NCBI RefSeq assembly: GCF_035594125.1
Contig: NC_087155.1
Location: forward strand, 403,501-467,500
Source: Scylla paramamosain
Taxonomy: Eukaryota > Arthropoda > Malacostraca > Decapoda > Portunidae
DNA length: 64,000 bases
Reading direction: 5' to 3'
Under the pieces are notes generated by a model. It searched no databases. It was not told the origin of the DNA and was given only the letters and a program-made list of their open reading frames with translations. Both the position numbers and the translations under genes were made by a program. Positions 59,481 through 64,000 of the stretch are shown piece by piece (within the stretch, counting starts at the first letter, position 1; each line of letters starts with the position of its first letter).

Positions 59481-60480
59481 ATTAGTAGCGTAACAACTTG
59501 CAGGGATTACTTCCTGTATGCAACTGATCTTCCTTCATCCTGCTTCGTCAGATAATGTTCCCATTTAGGCCGAGATAAAATATCTACACTCACAAAACGG
59601 CTCCCAGCTTTATAGCGCCTACTGGGAGGTGATGCTGACGTGTAGCATCACCTCACAGCCACATCCACAGATGTGTTAAGAAAATGAAAAAGAATGCCAG
59701 TTAGAATCTATTATTAGTAACGATCAGAGAAAATACAGATATAATATTTTTTCATTTGATTATAATGCATTTTTTATATGTTATTAGCTATACATCACAA
59801 TATCTTTACATTTACATGACTATCTAGTGTATCGCCACAGCGCCATATGACCTCTGATGTCAGTCTGCCACCTTTTCATAATTTTAAAGCATTCAAATTC
59901 AGTAAGTAATTTGATAAGGCAAAATCAATTTCTATTCAACAAAAGCAAAAGTATAACGTTGTAGTAGTAGTGGTGGTAATGGTGGTGGTGGTAGAGATGG
60001 TGGTAGTAGTAGTAGTAGTAGTAGTATAACTGTAACAACAATAGCAACAAAACGAAAAATCATAAACACACACACACACACACAAAAAAAAAAAAACTTT
60101 CGCTCCCTTTTTCTCCCCCAATACTTTCACATACAGTTTAGAAAGTACCCCCTCTCCCCTTATATTCTTCCACACGGACACCCTTCAGAGATGACTCGCT
60201 GATGCCGGGGAGTCCTCACACACACAATCACCCTTGGCAAGCAATTATCATAGAATGGCAGGCGCGTAAGCCACCCACCAAGCCCCTTATTGCCTCGCCT
60301 CCTCCCCCGCGCGGCGCTGAATGGGGAAGTTGACACAATGAGCTTCGGGGGAGAGCGGGAAAGTTGACACAATGGAAGGCATCATAAAATGGCAGTAATT
60401 GGAGAAAGAGCCTGATGGCGGGATTGTGATAGCGGCCACTGATGAGAACCGTGGCCAGGCTATTTTGGGCTGGCTTTGTG
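59481..60480. other. Intergenic; short repeats
   Basis: No gene recognised. (GTAGTG/GGT)n at 59960-60030, (CA)n at 60066-60083. GAAAGTTGACACAATG-like sequence occurs twice (60325 and 60359). GACTCGCTGATGCCGGGGA at 60193-60211 equals part of exon 6 of the secreted-protein gene. Confidence 0.4.
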
Positions 60481-60485
60481 ACGTC

Positions 60486-60486
<1 letters not shown>

Positions 60487-60561
<75 letters not shown>

Positions 60562-60607
60562 GGAATGAACCGCTTCAAGTAGTGATTCGAGACGCTTGGG
60601 ATACTGT

Positions 60608-60643
<36 letters not shown>
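60487..60643 (+). repeat. (GA)n and (CA)n microsatellites
   Basis: GA 60487-60560; CA 60611-60643. Confidence 0.95.
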
Positions 60644-60645
<2 letters not shown>

Positions 60646-60689
60646 TTCAAAATAATGAAATAACACCCCAGAAAGTCGTAGTTGTGCAG

Positions 60690-61560
60690 TAGCGAAAAAG
60701 AAAAGTAAAAAAAAAAAGTTGTTTCGTGTTGTTAATGGTGGTGCAAAACATTAAAGGATGGAATAGGAGAGAAAGGAGAGAAACGTATGAGGAAATGAAG
60801 GAGAAACTAAAAAGAAGAGGAAAAGAAAGGTGGAGATGAAAAAAGAGGAGGATAGGAGTTAAATAGGAGAAAAGAAGGAGGAGGAGGAAGGTGGGAGATG
60901 AAATGGAGGAGAGTAGGAGATAAAAAAAAAAAGGAGGAAGAGAAGGAGGAAAGGGGGTGGGAGACGAGAAAGGACTACTGAAGGAGAAAAGGAATTACAG
61001 GAGAGGAAAGACGAGTCGTTTGATGGGAGATGGAAAGATGAAGGAGGAAAGAAAGAAAAAAAAAATAGGGAAAAAAACAGTAGCACGAGAGAAAGAATTC
61101 AGAACGAGAACTAGAAGATAGAAGAGCAGGATGAGCAGAAAGCTGAGGAGGAGGAGGAGGAGGAGGTGATGGAAGAGCAGGAACAAGAGGTGGTGGAAGA
61201 GCAGGAGAAGGAATAGGTGGCAGAAAGCGTAGAAGGAGAAGAAGGAGGTGATGGAAGAGCAGGAAGAGGAGAAGGAGAAGGATGTGATGGAAAAAAACAA
61301 GAGGAGAAGGAGGTGAAAGTAATGGAAGAGCAGAAGAAGGTGGAAGTAGAAGAGTAGGAGAAACGAGAAGATAGTGAAAGTGTAGGAGGAGGAGGAGGAG
61401 GAGGAGGAGGATGTGGAAAACCAGGATGAGGAACTAATGGAAACATAGAAGATGATGGAAAAGGAAGAGACGAAGGAGGAAGAGGAGGAGGTGGTAGAGG
61501 AAGCGTAGAAGCAGAATGAGGTGTAGGTGTGGTGTGGAGAAGGAGGAGGAGGAGGAGGTG
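60690..61560 (+). repeat. ~870-bp polypurine tract
   Basis: Almost uninterrupted A/G on the plus strand with irregular GAGGAGGAG, AGAAGAAGG and GGTGATGGAAGAGCAGG units. The E/K/R- or S/F/L-rich open frames are compositional. Confidence 0.85.
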
Positions 61561-61766
61561 GTGGTAAGCCTGTTTCTGGTGTCTCGTGATCCCCCAGTGA
61601 GTGCGGAGATTACCTGGTCTGGCGATACACTCACTAATAAACAGCAACAGCTCGGCTAATGCTGGATTGCCGTGCGATAAGAAAGACTGGCAGAGATAGT
61701 TTGCCTGAGATGTATTGTGGTTAGGATAATTCTCTCAAGCTGGAGTGAATAGCAAAGATTTAAGTA

Positions 61767-61848
<82 letters not shown>

Positions 61849-62170
61849 TACCAAATGATGATAAGGAATAATATTTAGCACTCTTACGTGTCATCGGCGC
61901 CATATGACCCTTTTGTTGACGCACGTTAAGATTGTAAGTTAGTCAGTCAGCCAGTCAGTCAGTCAATCGGTCGGTCAGTGAGTCAGTCCGTCAGTCTTTT
62001 ATGTCTTGCGAGTAGCTATCTTATCTTTGAAATTCTCCTTCTTAATGGTAACTTTGACATTTCCTTTTCCTCTATTTGTTTCCTTTCTTTTCTTGCTCTC
62101 TTTTTTTTTTCCTGTCCTGTTATGTGTTTTTGTTATTCCTCCTCCTCCTCCTCCATCTCTCTTCTTCTCT
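61561..62170. other. Intergenic with (CT)n run
   Basis: (CT)n at 61762-61841 and a short run of (GTCAGTCA)n-like units at 61940-61998. No gene recognised. Confidence 0.5.
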
Positions 62171-62960
<790 letters not shown>

Positions 62961-64000
62961 AGTGAATCTTGGCTGCGGAATTTTATAAAAGACTGTAGTA
63001 CAAAAAGAGGTGTTCGAAAAATTCTATATAGGTGGTTATGGGGAAAATCGTGCAGCACCGGAAGGGTAAAACAATGGCGGAGTGTGTTAATGTAAAGTGT
63101 AGGGAGCTAAGTGTTCTTGTTCCTTTGTGTGCTTAAGAGGAGGGGAGCAAAGTACTGGTGGGAATGAAATGAGGAAGTTATGTTTTGCTCTTTTCATTCG
63201 AGGAGGAGATGAAGAGATCTTATCATTTAATTGCGGGAGCGATGGAATGAAAAACACTTACTGAAAGATGCTGTTTTCCTTTTTATTTGGGTGAGGTGGC
63301 AAGTGGGTGTAGGTGAGGAAGAAGATGAGATTTTGAAGAGATAAAAAGAAAGTAATGTTTGCGAGATGAGAAGGTGTCATTTTTTTTTTTTTTTTTTACC
63401 TTTATTATTATTTTATTTACTCATTTATTTATTTTTTAGTCATGTGGGAAGTGAATGTAGATAGAAAAGAGGATAAAGAAGAGAAGTTCATTTTCTTTTA
63501 CATTTTGAAGAGACAAGATGGGAGTAATGTTTGCAAGGTCAGACAGTGAAGCTTTCTTTTTTCATGAGTGAGTTAGGAATATGGCTACAAATAGAGGATG
63601 TGAAAAGAAAATATTTTTTAATCTATTTATTGAAAGAACAGGAAAAGAAACACGGATTATAAGGAAAGGAAGAAGCTGTACAGTCCTTCTTTCCTTTTAA
63701 GTGAGTGAGTTAGTCAGCGGTTGGAAGAGAAGATGGGCAAGAGGAGGAGGAGGAGGAAGAGGAGGAGGAGCAGGGGAAGGAGTTTCTTTTAAAGTGTAGA
63801 TATAAAGGACTAAAGTACTAGATATAAGATGAGAAAGTTGTGTTTTCCTTTATTTTCATTATTCTGGTGAGTGGGGCGCTCGTTGGAGGAGGAACAAGAG
63901 AAGGGAGGAGTTGGAAAAGAAGCAAATAAAAAAAGGTAAGACTAAAGTACTGATAGCAAAGAGGTGAAGATTAATTTAGTTAAAAGTAGCCTAGTTGGAG
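62961..64000. other. Intergenic, purine-rich, no gene recognised
   Basis: Several loosely similar blocks of the form GAGATGAGAAAG...TTTTCCTTTT...GTGAGTG...AGGAGGAGATGAAG at ~150-170 bp spacing (63180, 63290, 63430, 63550, 63690, 63830) suggest a very degenerate tandem repeat. Confidence 0.4.

Overview
This window reads as nuclear DNA of an arthropod, most likely a decapod crustacean. The pointers are very dense microsatellites (long TA, CA, GA, CT, ATT and TAG runs), spliced genes with GT-AG introns, a Penelope-like element, piggyBac and non-LTR elements, and minisatellite arrays. The taxon is inferred from this style of sequence and was not checked by any search. No bacterial-type genes, rRNA or tRNA were seen.

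Region by region: 1-3.2 kb is intergenic with short degenerate repeats. 3.2-6.0 kb (-) holds a spliced gene for a Crypton-like tyrosine recombinase with two N-terminal zinc fingers, carrying one in-frame stop and one frameshift. 6.4-9.0 kb (-) is a near full-length Penelope-like element (reverse transcriptase plus GIY-YIG endonuclease) with a hammerhead-ribozyme-like motif and an inverted terminal segment; 11.6-12.05 kb is a fold-back remnant of the same family. 13.0-14.7 kb is an old ~140-bp tandem repeat. 15.8-18.1 kb is a decayed piggyBac, and 18.2-19.6 kb (-) a decayed Jockey/CR1-like LINE.

19.8-33.97 kb is a G-rich 33/39-bp minisatellite array into which a minus-strand LINE (B) inserted; LINE B was then split by a plus-strand LINE (A) with two intact ORFs. 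33.97-57.6 kb holds a tandem duplication: each copy is [minisatellite array + 5' part of a spliced, secreted-protein gene]. The downstream copy (49,057-57,616) can be assembled into 15 coding exons for a ~744-residue protein with a signal peptide, apart from one in-frame TAG and one +1 frameshift. The upstream copy (36,778-40,623) lacks exon 5 and is cut off inside exon 9, where the second array begins. 57.6-64 kb has no recognisable gene and is dominated by simple repeats and a long polypurine tract.

The main interest lies in the layered history of the array (array, then LINE B, then LINE A), the tandem duplication that links array and gene, the LINE A ORF1/ORF2 junction that lacks an AUG for ORF2, and the ribozyme-bearing Penelope ends. 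I found no cooperating operon-like system; nearly all protein-coding content is transposon-derived except the duplicated secreted-protein gene and possibly the recombinase gene.
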